Positions 11,536 through 24,056 of a stretch of 64,000 nt of DNA are shown here, piece after piece. A program made the position numbers and the translations under genes. The stretch comes from Colocasia esculenta (lineage: Eukaryota > Streptophyta > Magnoliopsida > Alismatales > Araceae), in the NCBI GenBank assembly GCA_014218235.1, contig JACBKR010000781.1, positions 372,001-436,000 of the forward strand. Direction: 5' to 3'. The first letter of the stretch is position 1, and every line of letters begins with the position of its first letter. The notes under the pieces are model-generated. The model ran no database searches and was not told the origin of the DNA. It saw nothing but the letters and a program-made list of their open reading frames with translations.

Positions 11536-14500
11536 ATGGACGTCATAACAATAAATTAACAACAGGGTCATTGAGGATGCAAATGTATCCACAAGAAAAA
11601 ACATATGGAAATATTTTAAAAAAGATTCTTATATAATTAAAATTTTAACAGAAGTATACATGTAAAAAAAAATTCAAAACATTTATCAAGTGGTACTTGG
11701 CTGCTCATTCACGCGCCAACAGTTGCCAGTGTGTTTGCCCTGCACAACTGTGAGAGCTAGATGGGCACATCCACATCCACAATGCCCACACACGGACACC
11801 AATTCTTTCTCCAAAAATATCTCTACAGCACTGTGAGAGAGTCGAGGGAAATACCGAGGTGAGAAGACGAGGACCCGCGAGATCTGCCCACAACGTTTAC
11901 GATATGGGAGGGAGGGGAGGTACTACTTACTAGGCGCTGCCACTCTTTGACCACTCCCCTTTTCTTCCCCCTCGCAGAGGTGTGATCAGTGTGTGGTGTG
12001 ATCTTTTTAAGGTTTGTCTCAACTCTCGAAACCCTTTTTCCACATTGGCATTCAGACAGACCTTGTGTACGATTTCCCTGTTGAGCTCAAAGCCAGAACA
12101 ACAATGGGAAAGTCCTCCTTAATTTGATCATCACAAATGTCTCATGCTAAGACTAAGTTTATAGTTCAACATCATTTGATCTTTAGTGATTCTACTCGCC
12201 ATCGCATATTATATCCTTCGTGTGCTGATTAATTACAACGTGGGCTGTGCATAATAAATCTTTTTTAGTAAAAGATGACAGGATCAGTACAATGGATGCC
12301 GAAATACTTGGCCAAGGGCCGGCCACATTTGGTTGGTAAGTTCGTAAATGTTAAGCTTTCTAACTCTTTCAAAGGGGGGAGGTATGTGTAGTTGGACTTG
12401 ATCAATTGAACTCAACCACGTTTACGAACGTTTCTCTGTAGACATGTGATGTGGATTGTGGTATATGTTGATTTAAAATGAAAAAAATATTTATTATCCG
12501 TGATAGTAAATATTGTCGACCAATTAAGTTGAGAACCAAACAACACATTTCTACACGTTTCAAGACTAAAAACGTCCTCTCTCTAAGATATGGGAGTTAT
12601 AGTCCTACACCATCTATGATTTGATAGGGGGTTCAGATATTAGGTTTTTTTTAGAAGTCTATAGAAATCTTTAATATTCGGAAAATCAAAGTGTGTAAAA
12701 TCTTTCATGATTAGCATTTAGGGATTGTTAAGAAAAAAACTAAATCATGTGTGGATTGTTAATGATAACTTTAGATGATCATGAATCTTAATTTTCAAAA
12801 TCTCCACATGGTAACTATATGTTTCTCAAAGTCACCCTAAATTTTCCCAACCCATGACCATACATCATCATTATGTTCAATAACCTAACTACTGTGTCAA
12901 ATATTGTCTCCATATCTTCACACATGTAATGCTCCACCCCGGTGGTCCAAATACTTATAAGCGTACAAACACAATCTCCGAGGAGAACTACTGGTCCCCT
13001 CTGTTCTGTCCATGTCCCCCCCATCTCCATCCCTTCGTACTTGACCACCACCAAATATCTACATCTTACTTACCTTCTCATAGCTTCTCTTCGACTTGTC
13101 AGATTAGAAAATAAAAATAAAAAAAAACACCTCAACTTATCAGAACAAGAATTGCTTCAACTTTTCTCCCATCAGTTGTCTTTTTTCTCTTGGAGTTGCG
13201 CAGTAGGAATTACACCAACTTTTAACCAAACATGGGGTGATCATATTTACCCCCCACCCCCACCCTCCTTCTAATTAAATGCACCCTTACTTTTTCTTGG
13301 AAGGTCCATCATTGTCCTGTTTTCACCCTCTGATGCACACCCCACAGCTGCACCTGCCCATAAAGGGGAGCAATTATTGAACAGCCCAGTTTGGCATTGG
13401 GTGTCCAGCAATCTACCCCTCGGAAGGCACCAGAGGAAAAAGTAGCAAGACCATGGTTCTTGGTGGACATCATATGGGTTAAAACTGAAATAGTGGCCTC
13501 ACTTTTGAACCCTTTCTCTGTAGAACTTGGATGAGGGGTAAATAGTAGTAGTAGTTCAGGTCTGAGGAAGGAACATTCAGTTTTGAATCTAGTGTCAAAT
13601 ATATCTCTACCTTCTGATCTCAGAATCAACTGATCAAGATGAGCGTGGTAAATAGAACAGCAAAAGATGTATAGTTCCTTGTCATCCTTCACATCATGTA
13701 TGTTGGGTCGAATGCCAGAATCTATCATGTGAGCTGTGTGACCTAAAGTTGTCATTCAGAACCATGTTTGCTGTAAGTGACTAGTTTCAGTGCTCTGTGC
13801 CTGGAGATTGGCTTAGAGGCACATGTTGAAACTTATGTTTTTATTAAGTTCCTAAACATCAACTTGACAGGGAATCCCTCCCTCTCCACACCCCTAGTTA
13901 ATCAAAAGGGATTTGGCAACTTGACTAGAGTATCTCTGGTGAAGTCCAATCACCTAATCTGACGCATCTGTTGCATTCCATTTCTATTTAATTTGAATCA
14001 CCTAGTATAGCTGACAAGTCATGATCATTTTTCTTGTACACGTTCTTCTGTTCAATAGCGGGTCCTCGTGAACCACCTTTTCCCCCCCTCTCAATATCGA
14101 TCACATGATCACATATCTTATTATTTTGCTCCCTCTCTTCCCTTTTTCCATTCAAGTCCACCCAATTGTACTTTGACAAAAGAATTCGGCAGTTTGCACA
14201 TGCCCTCTACTCAATTCGTATGGTGGACAACGAATGTGATGACAAAAGTTCATCAGATGCGTGGGGGGAAGCATTTCATTCATCAAAAGGATAGCTACGA
14301 TCATTCAATGAAAGGCTTATTCATGTATAGAAGAAGGCTATCTCAAAGCATTCACCCACGAAGAGTCTTCACTGCCAGCTACTTGGCACTATTGTCTCTC
14401 TACTACAAAGTCATGTCAAGTACCTTGTCACTATTCCTTTGGACATGTTGAGTCACACTACTTGGTTTAGCACATACTGCTGGAGAACAATCCTCAAAAG

Positions 14501-15238
14501 TTCTTGTGGACCTTTGAAGAAACAGGCTTGAGACTGTAGAGTGTAGACTAATAGAGACCAGTGATCTTACTTTATGTTTGGTACCCGCTCTGATAGGTTC
14601 GGCGCTTCGCATGTTCTGACTCTGGATGAGAGTGATAAAGAGGGTGGTAAAAAAAAAAAAAAAACACTGCGGCGTCCCTTTTACAAAACCGAAATGTAAC
14701 CATAGAATCCAAAATTTCTTTTCATCCACCTCACAGAAGGCAGTTGATCTACAAAAGTTCACCTTGTGGAGGGGGGATTCAATACCTTTGATTGGCCATG
14801 AAAAGGAATAAATAGTTTTTGTGGTCAGAGTCTTGAACATCCCATTAATGTATCCAAGTCTAGTCCAGCTATTTCAGAAAAGAAGTGCTAACTTTTTCTG
14901 AGTATCTACAGAAGGAGAAGTGACCTTTTGTGTCATTTTCCTCTTCTGTTGCTTATAACTCCTTTCACTAATGAAAACATTGCTTCGATATATGTAGGCC
15001 AATTTAGTCATGGACAACCTGATTCGTCAAGGAGCTGAATTTTAAAATAATCTTGCACAGACTTTTTCCATGCAGTAGTAGGAGGAAAAGTGTCTGTTAC
15101 ACTCCTAAGAGAAAGTAAGGACATCTAAAGGTCCCAAGTTCAGATGCTACTAAATACTAATGTAAGGAAAATACCAAGACAAAAACATCAAGTTTATGGT
15201 AATATTTTTGGCATGGGCATCTCTCATGCATCTAGGTC
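11536..15238. other. Spacer, no supported gene
   Basis: Several isolated frames occur (for example minus 13,309-13,755, 148 codons; minus 14,403-14,840, 145 codons), but none shows a recognisable domain, splice-compatible partners or a family resemblance. Composition is mixed, with AT-rich parts at 12.4-12.8 kb. I see no repeat termini that I can pair. Confidence 0.45.
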
Positions 15239-16361
15239 TTAGACGTCATCCATGGCCGACGTAGTGGTCTATAGCCAACATGGGGTCTAATAGCTGACGT
15301 GGGGTTTGATGGCCGACATGAAGGTTGATGGCGGACGTGGTGGTCTATGACCGTCGTGAGATCTGATAGCCGACATGGAGTTTGGTGGTCGACGTGAAGG
15401 TTAATGGCTGACGTGGTGGTCTATGGCCGACGTGAAAGTTGATGGGCGATGTCGTGGTCTATGGCTAATGTGGGGTTTGATAGCCGACGTGAAGGCTACA
15501 AGGTGGTTCAGCCGATCGACCTGGAGCTCCTGACGACCAACGTGGAAGCTTCAAGGTGGTTCAAACGACCTAGAGCTTCTGATAGCCGACATACGGATAT
15601 CTCGGGCATAACAACTACTACCCTACCGTTTCTGTTAACCGATACAGGTCGTATGCTCTGTAACGACAGTCATTAAGACCACAATCTATCCCCACGTGGT
15701 GTGACAGTTATGGTGATGTGGCGCACAATTACGATGACATGGCACGATACTTACGGGTTATCCGACGGTTCGCAAGTGTACAACCTACCACTATAAATAG
15801 AAGGATACTCAAGGCTCACAGGTACACTGTGCTCATCTAACTAGGTCATTCTTCTCGTGAAGGCTACAAGGTGGTTCAGCCGACCTGGAGCTCCTGACGA
15901 CCAACGTGGAAGCTTCAAGGTGGTTCAACCGACCTATAGCTTCTGACAGCCGACATACGGATATCTCGGGCGTAACAGTTACTACCATACCGTTTCTATT
16001 AACCGACACATGACATATGCTCTGTAACGACAGTCATTAAGACCACAATCTATCCCCACGTGGTGTGACAGTTATGGTGACGTGGCGCATAGTTACGATG
16101 ATATGGCATGATACTTACGGGTTATCTGACGGTTCGTAAGTGTACAACCTACCACTATAAATAGAAGGATACTCAAGGCTCACAGGTACTAGATCATTCT
16201 TCTCGGTAGGTAATTAATTTGACTGTCAGAGTGTCTCTCCACCAAAATCTCTCGATGAACTTTGTAAATTCTCAGACATCGGACTACAGAGCTCTCGTCG
16301 GTTAATCTCTCACCTCGGTTTTTCACACCTCGGCCAAGAGAGTCACCACGAAACAACGGTA
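15239..16361 (+). mobile_element. Gypsy-like LTR remnant with duplicated promoter
   Basis: U3 (15,239-15,490) consists of about ten degenerate ~22-27 bp repeats on the theme TGGCCGACGTGGTGGTCTA. Then a 368-bp block (15,489-15,856) is repeated as 15,857-16,205, each copy ending in a TATAAATAG box (15,792 and about 16,156) and a CTCACAGGTAC start-like segment. A leader follows to a probable GGTAACA end at 16,361. No PBS or coding region follows, so it is a solo or truncated LTR, homologous to the minus-strand copy at 3.8-5.2 kb. The left boundary is approximate. Confidence 0.6.
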
Positions 16362-17579
16362 ACAATTTCTTACCAATATTGCCTTGAAAGCCAATTTGCA
16401 CATCAAGCCATTTTCATTTATACAAGATTCCCCGTAAAAGAATTGCTGGTTCAGTCTAAAAAGCAGCTTTTACTCTTGTTTAGCCACAAGATGCAACTCG
16501 GCCACTGCAATGGTCGCTACATTTCAAATGGAGATTCTCTGTGACTGTGGTACAGAAGAACAGCAGTAAGATAACAAAGCGGATTCCTATAAAATTGTCA
16601 TCGAAGGGTAACAGTAGAAGAAGTATTCTCCTCATCTATTTCAAATCTGATGTTGTCAAACTTGTTCATTGTTGTGTAATCTATACGAGTACATTTCCCC
16701 ACACTGACGCAAGTCTCTTAAGATTAGTGGGTCATATAGTCACTCTAACTCTGCGAGTGTTTCGTTGAAGATTTGATGTTAACTCTAATTGATACTAAAA
16801 TAATAGAAAATAGATTCATGTGATTTGAACACATGTATCGTCTTAAGTTAGTGTCGGTTAAAAGATATGATCAAATTTTAATAAATATTAGTAATTTTTT
16901 TTAAGAAAATTTAAAATAAGATGGTGCAATGTTATTAAAAAAAGATATCAACTTCTTAAATTTACACACAAATGTAGCATTTTGATAGAAATTTTTGACA
17001 AAACAGAATTCATAAAATTCTGATGATAATGATGATGATAGTCAGTCTTTTCTTACAATTAGAAAAGATGAAAATTTTGAACCCACGTCTTCTCTTGTAT
17101 AAGAAAGATGCAAACTCTGTGATCTCCAGCATTCCAAGTCATAAAACAACGATATGCTGCTGCCGCAAGCCTCGGCTTGTGATGCTGTTGCTGAAACGAG
17201 ACACCCTGCACCTTTTGAACACTTCCCATTTGATTCCTCGGAAAGACCCACTTGATGGGCTCCTGTGCGACCTCTCTGCGAAAACAATGGGTTGCCGAAC
17301 CGATGAAACCTCTTGTACAAGAGTTGGCCTCTCCAATGTCTTAGGCAAGTCCAAAGCAGCACCAATCAACTGCAAAGAGAGGAGCTTCCACATGAATAAT
17401 GCGAGAGACAATGGTCTCGTCGTCTTCTAAGTAGTAGACGAACTGAGGTAGCTAGGACCACTTTTGATTCCAGTGTTATTTCTGATTAAGAATGTTCTAT
17501 CCTCTCTGGACGGCATTTCCTCTTAGATTAAAGTTGAAGGTTAAATATTGACAACTGCAGTTCGGAACCTCATCTCTTT
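16362..17579. other. Spacer with an unresolved possible coding remnant
   Basis: Between about 17,040 and 17,430 both strands stay open: plus 135 codons (17,023-17,430), minus 107 and 90 codons. I recognise no domain in any frame; the minus strand contains phrases such as ETIVSRIIHVEAPLFAV that look protein-like. It may be a decayed gene fragment. The remainder shows nothing. Confidence 0.35.
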
Positions 17580-18640
17580 TGTTGTGATCCTTCCTGAGTT
17601 TTAATAATAACAAAATCTATTTATATTAGATTAATCAAGTTTTCTAAGTATATAAGTATATGTCCAGTCAACAAGTAAATCTTGAAAATTTGTTTATGAA
17701 AGTCAACTTTGGATATATGATTAAATTAGATTCTTATTTGAATTTGAAGCTCATGTTTGATATTTGGATAGATCGGGGATAGAGTGACTCCCCGGTCTAT
17801 CCAAATACCAAGCATGCTCTTAGAGTATTCATTTTACTCTTTTCAACAAGCTCAAGATCCAAAATTATAATTGTGTGCAGTGAAAGTTAAGACATCATCA
17901 AATTGAGATGGTGTAGCAAATGTGTCGACACTCTCATATTATACATGTGATCTGAAAAAAATCAAGAAGGCGTTAGACATACCAAAAATGGATTTTCAAG
18001 AAAGATCTCAACCCTTTTTTTTTTGAAAATAATGTCCTATCATGATTGGCAGGATCTAGAGTCAATCTAGAATATAAAAACATTTTTTAGAGGTTGAAAC
18101 GAGCAACACGGCTGAAAGAATTAATGTGTATTCTGTTGTAGAAAAGTTTGTGAACTTGCTATTACACCTTGCAACGATTCAAAACTTCTCCTTCATGCTG
18201 ACCCAAAAGATCATCTTAGACAACACTTATACAATATCTATTCTTTAGATTTGTAATCTCTTTCTCGTATTAATAAATTTGTTATTTCTTTTATTTGATG
18301 AGAGTTTGAGTATGGGCTATGCTCTTTTCATCATGAGGGCTTGTACTTTGGCACATGTGGTGTGTGTGTATGCATGGGTATAAGGTAAGTATATGGACTT
18401 TTGACTTGTATGTGTTGCTAGAGTTTCTAGTGATTAGACCAAAATGTTCTTAAGGAGAGACGGAAGATAACACTATGCTAGATTGAACCTCTTTGAAAAT
18501 TGTATCATTTTTTTGTGCGATTAACTCTTTCTCTTCTACCTCGCTTCTTTGTGATTGTGGTATTGAAATTTGTTTAAAAAATTCTTAAAATTTATTAACC
18601 CCCAATTCACCCCGTCTCACCATAACCTCAGGCCTATATC
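17580..18640 (+). mobile_element. Copia-LTR-like remnant
   Basis: The block begins TGTTGTGATCCTTCCTGAG followed by AATAATAACAAAATCT, like the start of SIRE-type LTRs. It ends with AAAATTCTTAAAATTTATT then CCCCAATTCACCCC, close in form to the 3' end of the copia LTR at 38,470-38,517. No internal region adjoins. The exact 3' end is unclear (an AACCTCA heptamer occurs at both sides but does not sit at TG/CA ends). Confidence 0.45.
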
Positions 18641-19899
18641 TTTAATAGTCTTAATATGCTCAGGTTACAGCACCTTCGATAAAACTGTTGCCATTGCCCC
18701 ATCTGATTAACCTTTCCACGAACCACTCGGGAGCTATTTTATTGATTTAAAGTAGTGGAAAGCTAAGGTTCCTAAAACTGTTGATTTCAAGTTGAACCTT
18801 CATGTTTTTATAGGATCTTTGCTCCATGTTTGGTTGGTGTATTAATTTTGGCATCGATAATGTTTATAGCAGACAATATCAGAATTAAGTGGAGATAGAG
18901 GAAACATTGTTTCACGGAGTACTCGAGCCCTGAATCCTATCGTTTTTAATATAGACTCGGACCTGTATTGACCATTGAGGGTATCTGGTTAGGACCCCTT
19001 GCCGCGGGACAACCAGTTTCTGTATCATAACCTTTAGTTACATAGAAATGATTATTTTACTAAAAAAATAATCTTAATAGGAACTGGAGACATTCTACTT
19101 TTACCTATAGAATAATAATTCTCTGATTTTTTTTCATTCTAATATTTCACTGCGAGCAAAGTGATTGCAGGTGCTCCCGATGACTAGTTTATCAAAAAAA
19201 AAAAAAAAAAAGGTTAGTAACGCAATCTTTTCTATCCGTACCACGCGTTAAACCTGCTTAAGGGACTGTTTGAATCACGGGGAGATACAAATTGGTATCC
19301 TGCATCAAGAGCTAGAAATGGAAGCATTAAAATAATAGGACAATATGGAGATGTGATTGAGATTTTTTATTTTGTCTCTATTTAAAAGAAAACACTACAT
19401 GATCCGATTCACATTTCACAGGCCAGTCTTGGGACGTTTGATTAGTCGAGGGAAACATACAAGAATTTATGACGTCCAACGCACCATTAAGGTTCTTTCA
19501 CAACGCATCGACGCTTATGGGTGATATTTAAAACATAAAAAAAAGACGCTTCACAAGTAAAGAACTTGCACACGAGCTCGATAAATTTGTATTTAAAAGA
19601 CAAGGTTTCAACAAAAGGTCAAGACCTTTTGACAATAAGAATCGGAAGAATAAAGATGATGATGTTGAAACAGAAAAGGAAGAATCCTTATTTGTGAAGA
19701 CACCTATGAGAAAATTACAACTGTGGTGGGCTTTAGTATGAACCTTGGAACATTTCTTGTTCCCCTGTACAGAAATTTGAAAACTAATAGGAGAAAGAAG
19801 AAGAGGCTCACAAGAAGATAGCCTTTGTTGCGGACACTGACACTAGATTCCAATGGATACGGCAAATACCAGAGAGGTTGCTTGAGTGATTCCGGGTCT
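18641..19899. other. Spacer and remorin 3' flank
   Basis: The part next to 19,900 (about 19,600-19,899) should be the 3' UTR of the minus-strand remorin gene. A 16-19 base A run lies at about 19,195-19,212 and may be a retroposon tail, but I cannot identify the body. No other feature was recognised. Confidence 0.4.
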
Positions 19900-22800
19900 T
19901 CATCTGCACCAACTCCAGCAGGAAAGAGGAGGAACGCGACCAGTTCTTCTTATGTACTCTGCCTGCTGTGCAGCTCTTGCAGCTTGCTGGTTTCTCTTGG
20001 CTTCCGCCGCAGCACGCTTTTCCTCGGCTTTGTGCCTAGCTACCGCTACCTTGTTCATAAGCTTATCGTGAGCACTTGCTCTCATTCTTTCCACTTCAAC
20101 CTGGACAAATCGAACCAGAAGAGTTCTAGATTTAAACTAACCTGTCTAATTGTTGTGGTCTCATATAATTTTGAGGAACTAAGCAGACTAGGAACATAGA
20201 CACATTGCTATACACAGGATGGCAACAGCAAATTTGATTTAGGAAGATGCAACTGACTTCGTGCACAGAGCTCCTCTTCTTTCCGACATCTCAGTTAAAC
20301 TAGATAGTGACTTCTCATTAGCAAAGAGATTTAACTGGCACAAAAGAAGATGGAAAATATTGAACCACTTGTACAACACTGCTGATTCCTTCCTAACACA
20401 ACATTTCATCTGACAACAACCAAGGCAGTCATAGTGTTCTTTCTTGAGAGACTTAGAAACACATTCTATGATTTTTCACCCCTCAAAATAAACCACGAAC
20501 TGTTTTGAGTCGCACCAAATGCAAAATTAGAAGAATGGAAACTAAAAACTTTTTTGAAAAAGATACACCCAGGAAATAAGCAATACCTCAAAATTTCTCA
20601 TTTCAGCTTCTGTCTTCGCCTTTTGATGGTCTTCCCATGCTTGGATTTTAATCTCTTCACGTTTAAACCTGAAATTTCACCACTACACTGAATCTTGTGG
20701 ACATTTACATCATCATAGTCTTATCACTGAATCTTGTGAACATTTACATCATCATCATCATAATCTTATCGCATTATATTTAGATCAGAATTTATATAAA
20801 TATTTGACATTATTTTACTAGTGACTGTCCACCTAACACAAACCCCCCTCCTTCCTCATCCGGGCTTGAAACCGGCCATGACAGAGTTCTTGTGAACATT
20901 TAGATAACAATCGCAAAAAGCTAGCAATGTATCAAAGGAAGAGCAACCTATCCTGCAAATAGATGACTACAGATAGAGGCGACTAACGTGCATAGCATGC
21001 TAACATGATGGAAACAAAGAAAGTGCACATAAAATCACCTTGCAAGGTACTTGGCTTTCTCTGCTTCCTCCCAAGCTGCAGCACGAATCTCAATATCACT
21101 TTCAGCTGCCTGTTCATCGGGCACAGTCTTGAGTGATGCAGGTTCACCATTGTCTCGTGCAGCTATATTCGGCTTACCGAGCTGCGTTCCAAGGACCATG
21201 ATTTCTTTCCTAGTTCTCATTTGTAACTCTCTCTCGGTTGACTCTGTTTTACAGGAATCCTCCTGACAATCAACTGTGCCAGCATTGCTCGAGATTGGTG
21301 CAGCTCTTATTGGAGTCGAAGGTGAGGTGGGACTGTGGATTGGTGCTGCAGTTCTCACAGGTGTTCTAGTTCTCGAGGGATCTTGGCTCGCGACAGGGGT
21401 CATCTCTGTGCCCATGTCTCTCATGGACACTGATCTGCCTGTTGGTGCAGAATTAAGGAATGCTGTGGAACCAATCAATGCTGAGCCATGTTGAGTTAGA
21501 CAAACTGCAAAAGATTATATATTAGAGCAAAATGTCAGAAAAAGCTCTTATTTTGCCTTTTTGTGCCGCTGAAATGATGGGAAATCGCGTAAAGCGTGAC
21601 TGAAGATTCAAGAATTGATGTGCTTTAGATAGTTTTTCTTCTCAACGTATTACAGGATGGAACTTGACCAATAGATGAGCAAGTTCGCACAAATTTATTC
21701 GAAGGTTTCATGCCGACTTTGTGAATGTCAGCATAATTTGAAATTTTAAAAGAAGAAAAAGAGGAGATTACATTTCTATAAACAAAGATCATACCAACAG
21801 AAGAAAAATAGTCACATTGCGATAAAGTGAAAACTTGTGTAAGACACAAAAACTCCAACTTTTGAGAGAAATGCATAACATGGGGATCGGAAAAGATTAG
21901 GAAACACAAGAGATTTGGTTTCTAATAAACACACAACTTATCATAGGGAAAAATATTTATCTTGCAGTAAAATGGCTTCTCTTAAACACGACTTCCGACA
22001 AAATGGGGACTCAAAAAAGCAGGCGTTTAAATTGCATAAAACCGCCACGCACGATGCACACAGACAAAAATGAAATTAATGCTTTCGTCTTAAGTAAAGC
22101 ACCCTGAACCCTAAACCCTAAAAATCTAGAACACACAACAGAAAAGAAATCGCTTGCTTACCTGCAGAATCGGCAACCAAATTCTCAAGAACAAGAGTTG
22201 GCTTAGCATAAGAATCAACGACAGGATAAGGATCACGCACCCAGCTCACAGTTCTGTGAACAACGACTTCCTTCTTTGTCTGGCTCATGTCAACCCCTTT
22301 GGTGTCTCCCTCCTCAGTGACTTCCAGCACCTTGGTGGCGCATTGCCTGTTGCCATAGCCAAGGATGCCGCTCACCACCTTCCTGGGTGGAACACCGGCA
22401 GATTTACCAGTCCTGTTGGAAGTAGGGCTCGCAATCCACTTCTGGGCGTCGTCCCACTTGGACGGTGCGGGCTTCGAGAAGGGTGGGACAAACATCGGCC
22501 TGTGCTGCTGCACCCGCTCCGCTCTTTGGAACTCAAAGGTGGACAATAACAAAGCGTCGGAATCAAAGGGGTCGTCTTCATGGGATCTACGAATCCTAGC
22601 ATTGGCGAATGCGAAGTCCTTCGACTGCTGGTGAATGCTTGCCGTGTCCGCTGTCGCGGCGGAGCACTCGGATATAGAGCAAACCATGTCTACGTCCTTG
22701 CAGACGTCAGGGAAACCGACGCCTGTCCACACCAAAAGTTCAATACATATTTTTTTTCTCTTTTCTTGCAAGTGCAGCTGTGCAGAAGCAGAATTACTGT

Positions 22801-23383
22801 AGAAAAGGAAAAACCCAGGAGTGTTCTCACATTTGTCGTCTACGTTGGGGGCTTCGGATCTCAAGGAGCGACGGTACTCGAGCTCCTCTTCCTTACGCCT
22901 TCTATCCGCACCGAGGAGCATAAGCCGCAGCCTGTTGGGGGATATACCGCCGCCTCCGCCTCCCTACAGAGAGCCCAGACGTAGCAAAGTAAATGGAAGA
23001 ACAGACGAACTACGATTGTCTCCATTCGAACTGGTTCGCGATAGGAGAAGCAGAGCTCCGTAAAGCACAGGGTGGTGTGTCAGACGCTGCGAATTTGTCC
23101 AAAACCAGTAATTTGGGCCTCATCCTTTCCCCCCTACATCTTTTACCATACCCAACTTTCTAGCCTATTACAATGGCCACTCGAAACCGGCGGGTTAAAA
23201 GGCACCGGCTGCGGATGGGGTGAAATCTCTGCGGAACTTTGGCCTCTGGGACGAAGCTGCTGCAATGGCAGAAAGCCAAACCCGTGTGCGCTCCAGGGTG
23301 TGTGAGAGACGGGGATGGTGGGGGTTGGGATTGAGGGGATCTCGTACCTGAAAGCTTGGCTTTTGTATCCTTTCGTACTCCAT
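19900..23383 (-). CDS. Remorin family protein, long N-terminal type (six exons)
   Basis: Remorins are plant plasma-membrane nanodomain scaffold proteins; they bind the inner leaflet and take part in signalling and pathogen or symbiont responses. The model on the minus strand is 23,348-23,383, 22,831-22,963, 22,162-22,722, 21,039-21,504, 20,587-20,668 and 19,900-20,100. That is 1,479 bases, 492 residues, all introns GT-AG and all phases consistent. The protein starts MEYERIQKPSFQ, then a Gly run and ISPNRLRLMLLGADRR. Near residues 142-157 is APSKWDDAQKWIASPT, typical of this remorin group (related to Arabidopsis At2g02170 and At1g30320). The Remorin_C region (about 380-486) contains AAAWEEAEKAKYLAR and AEYIRRTGRV, is Lys/Glu/Ala-rich and likely coiled-coil. 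It ends in a short tail with two Cys (SCWSWCR), like the C-terminal membrane anchor of the family. The gene looks complete and functional; no stop or frameshift was seen. Confidence 0.9.
22107..22124 (-). promoter_or_regulatory. Telo-box-like motif in remorin intron 3
   Basis: Two consecutive TTTAGGG-type units on the minus strand lie in the intron just downstream of exon 3. Telo-boxes are known cis elements near plant gene 5' ends; a role here is not shown. Confidence 0.35.
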
Positions 23384-24056
23384 GTTTATTTTGCTGTCCT
23401 CCGTCGCAAGCTATGGCGATTACAAGGCCAGGAAGGAGGGAGCAAGAGGGCAAGCAGACACAGAGCACTATTACTGCTGCTGCGACTGGGCCAACTGTTG
23501 GCAACGGTGCAAGCGCTTGAGTTAGAAGATTAACGGGAGGTATGCGCAGCTCCCTCCACCACCGACGTCGCTCTGCGATTCTTAACTTAACCCCATTCAC
23601 CTGTGTCGTGAGGAAAGACGAAGCTTGCGGTGTCGCCAATGGCGGTACCAACGCTACTGCAAACGGGGCGCACCAAGCAGGACGGGGACGGCCGCCGAGC
23701 CACCCATGGCCGACGCCGGTTCTGCAATATAAGCGGTGCCACAAGCCATGTGATCAAACGTGGGTGAGAGATTTGGGGAAGGACGGGGCCAGATTGCTGC
23801 GCTGGCCGTTTGTGCTGACGGGGGTGTTCTTACGCCTGGGCGAGTTGTGGATGGTGACCCGCCGGCAGAGGGACGAGGACGAATCCAAGGCGGGCGGGCG
23901 GGGGAAGAGCACGGCGACAACGGAGGTGTTGGGGTGGGGGGGGGGGGGGGGGTGTAGGGCAGGGTGGCGATGGGCGGGCGAACGGGAGACGACAAGATCG
24001 CGTGTACCCTTTTGTCTGTATTAGGATTGTCAGAAAAACGACGTGCCAAAGGATTT
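23384..24056 (-). promoter_or_regulatory. GC-rich upstream region of remorin gene
   Basis: About 670 bases of GC-rich sequence lie directly upstream of the remorin start codon, in sharp contrast to the AT-rich array beyond 24,057. It must hold the leader and promoter, but no clear TATA box is seen next to the ATG. The overlapping frames on both strands (for example plus 23,542-24,024 and minus 23,160-23,744) have no domain and look like GC-driven artefacts. A G run at 23,936-23,952 could form a quadruplex. Confidence 0.5.

Noticed and set aside
13309..13755. 148-codon minus-strand frame
   Set aside because: No domain, no splice-compatible neighbours and no family resemblance; left as spacer.
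17566..18632. AACCTCA heptamer as target duplication of the 17.6-kb LTR
   Set aside because: The heptamers do not abut TG...CA ends and 7 bp is unusual for LTR elements; treated as coincidence.
22118..22921. 267-codon frame as a single-exon gene
   Set aside because: It is remorin exons 2 and 3 read through intron 2; the spliced model fits the family and all phases.
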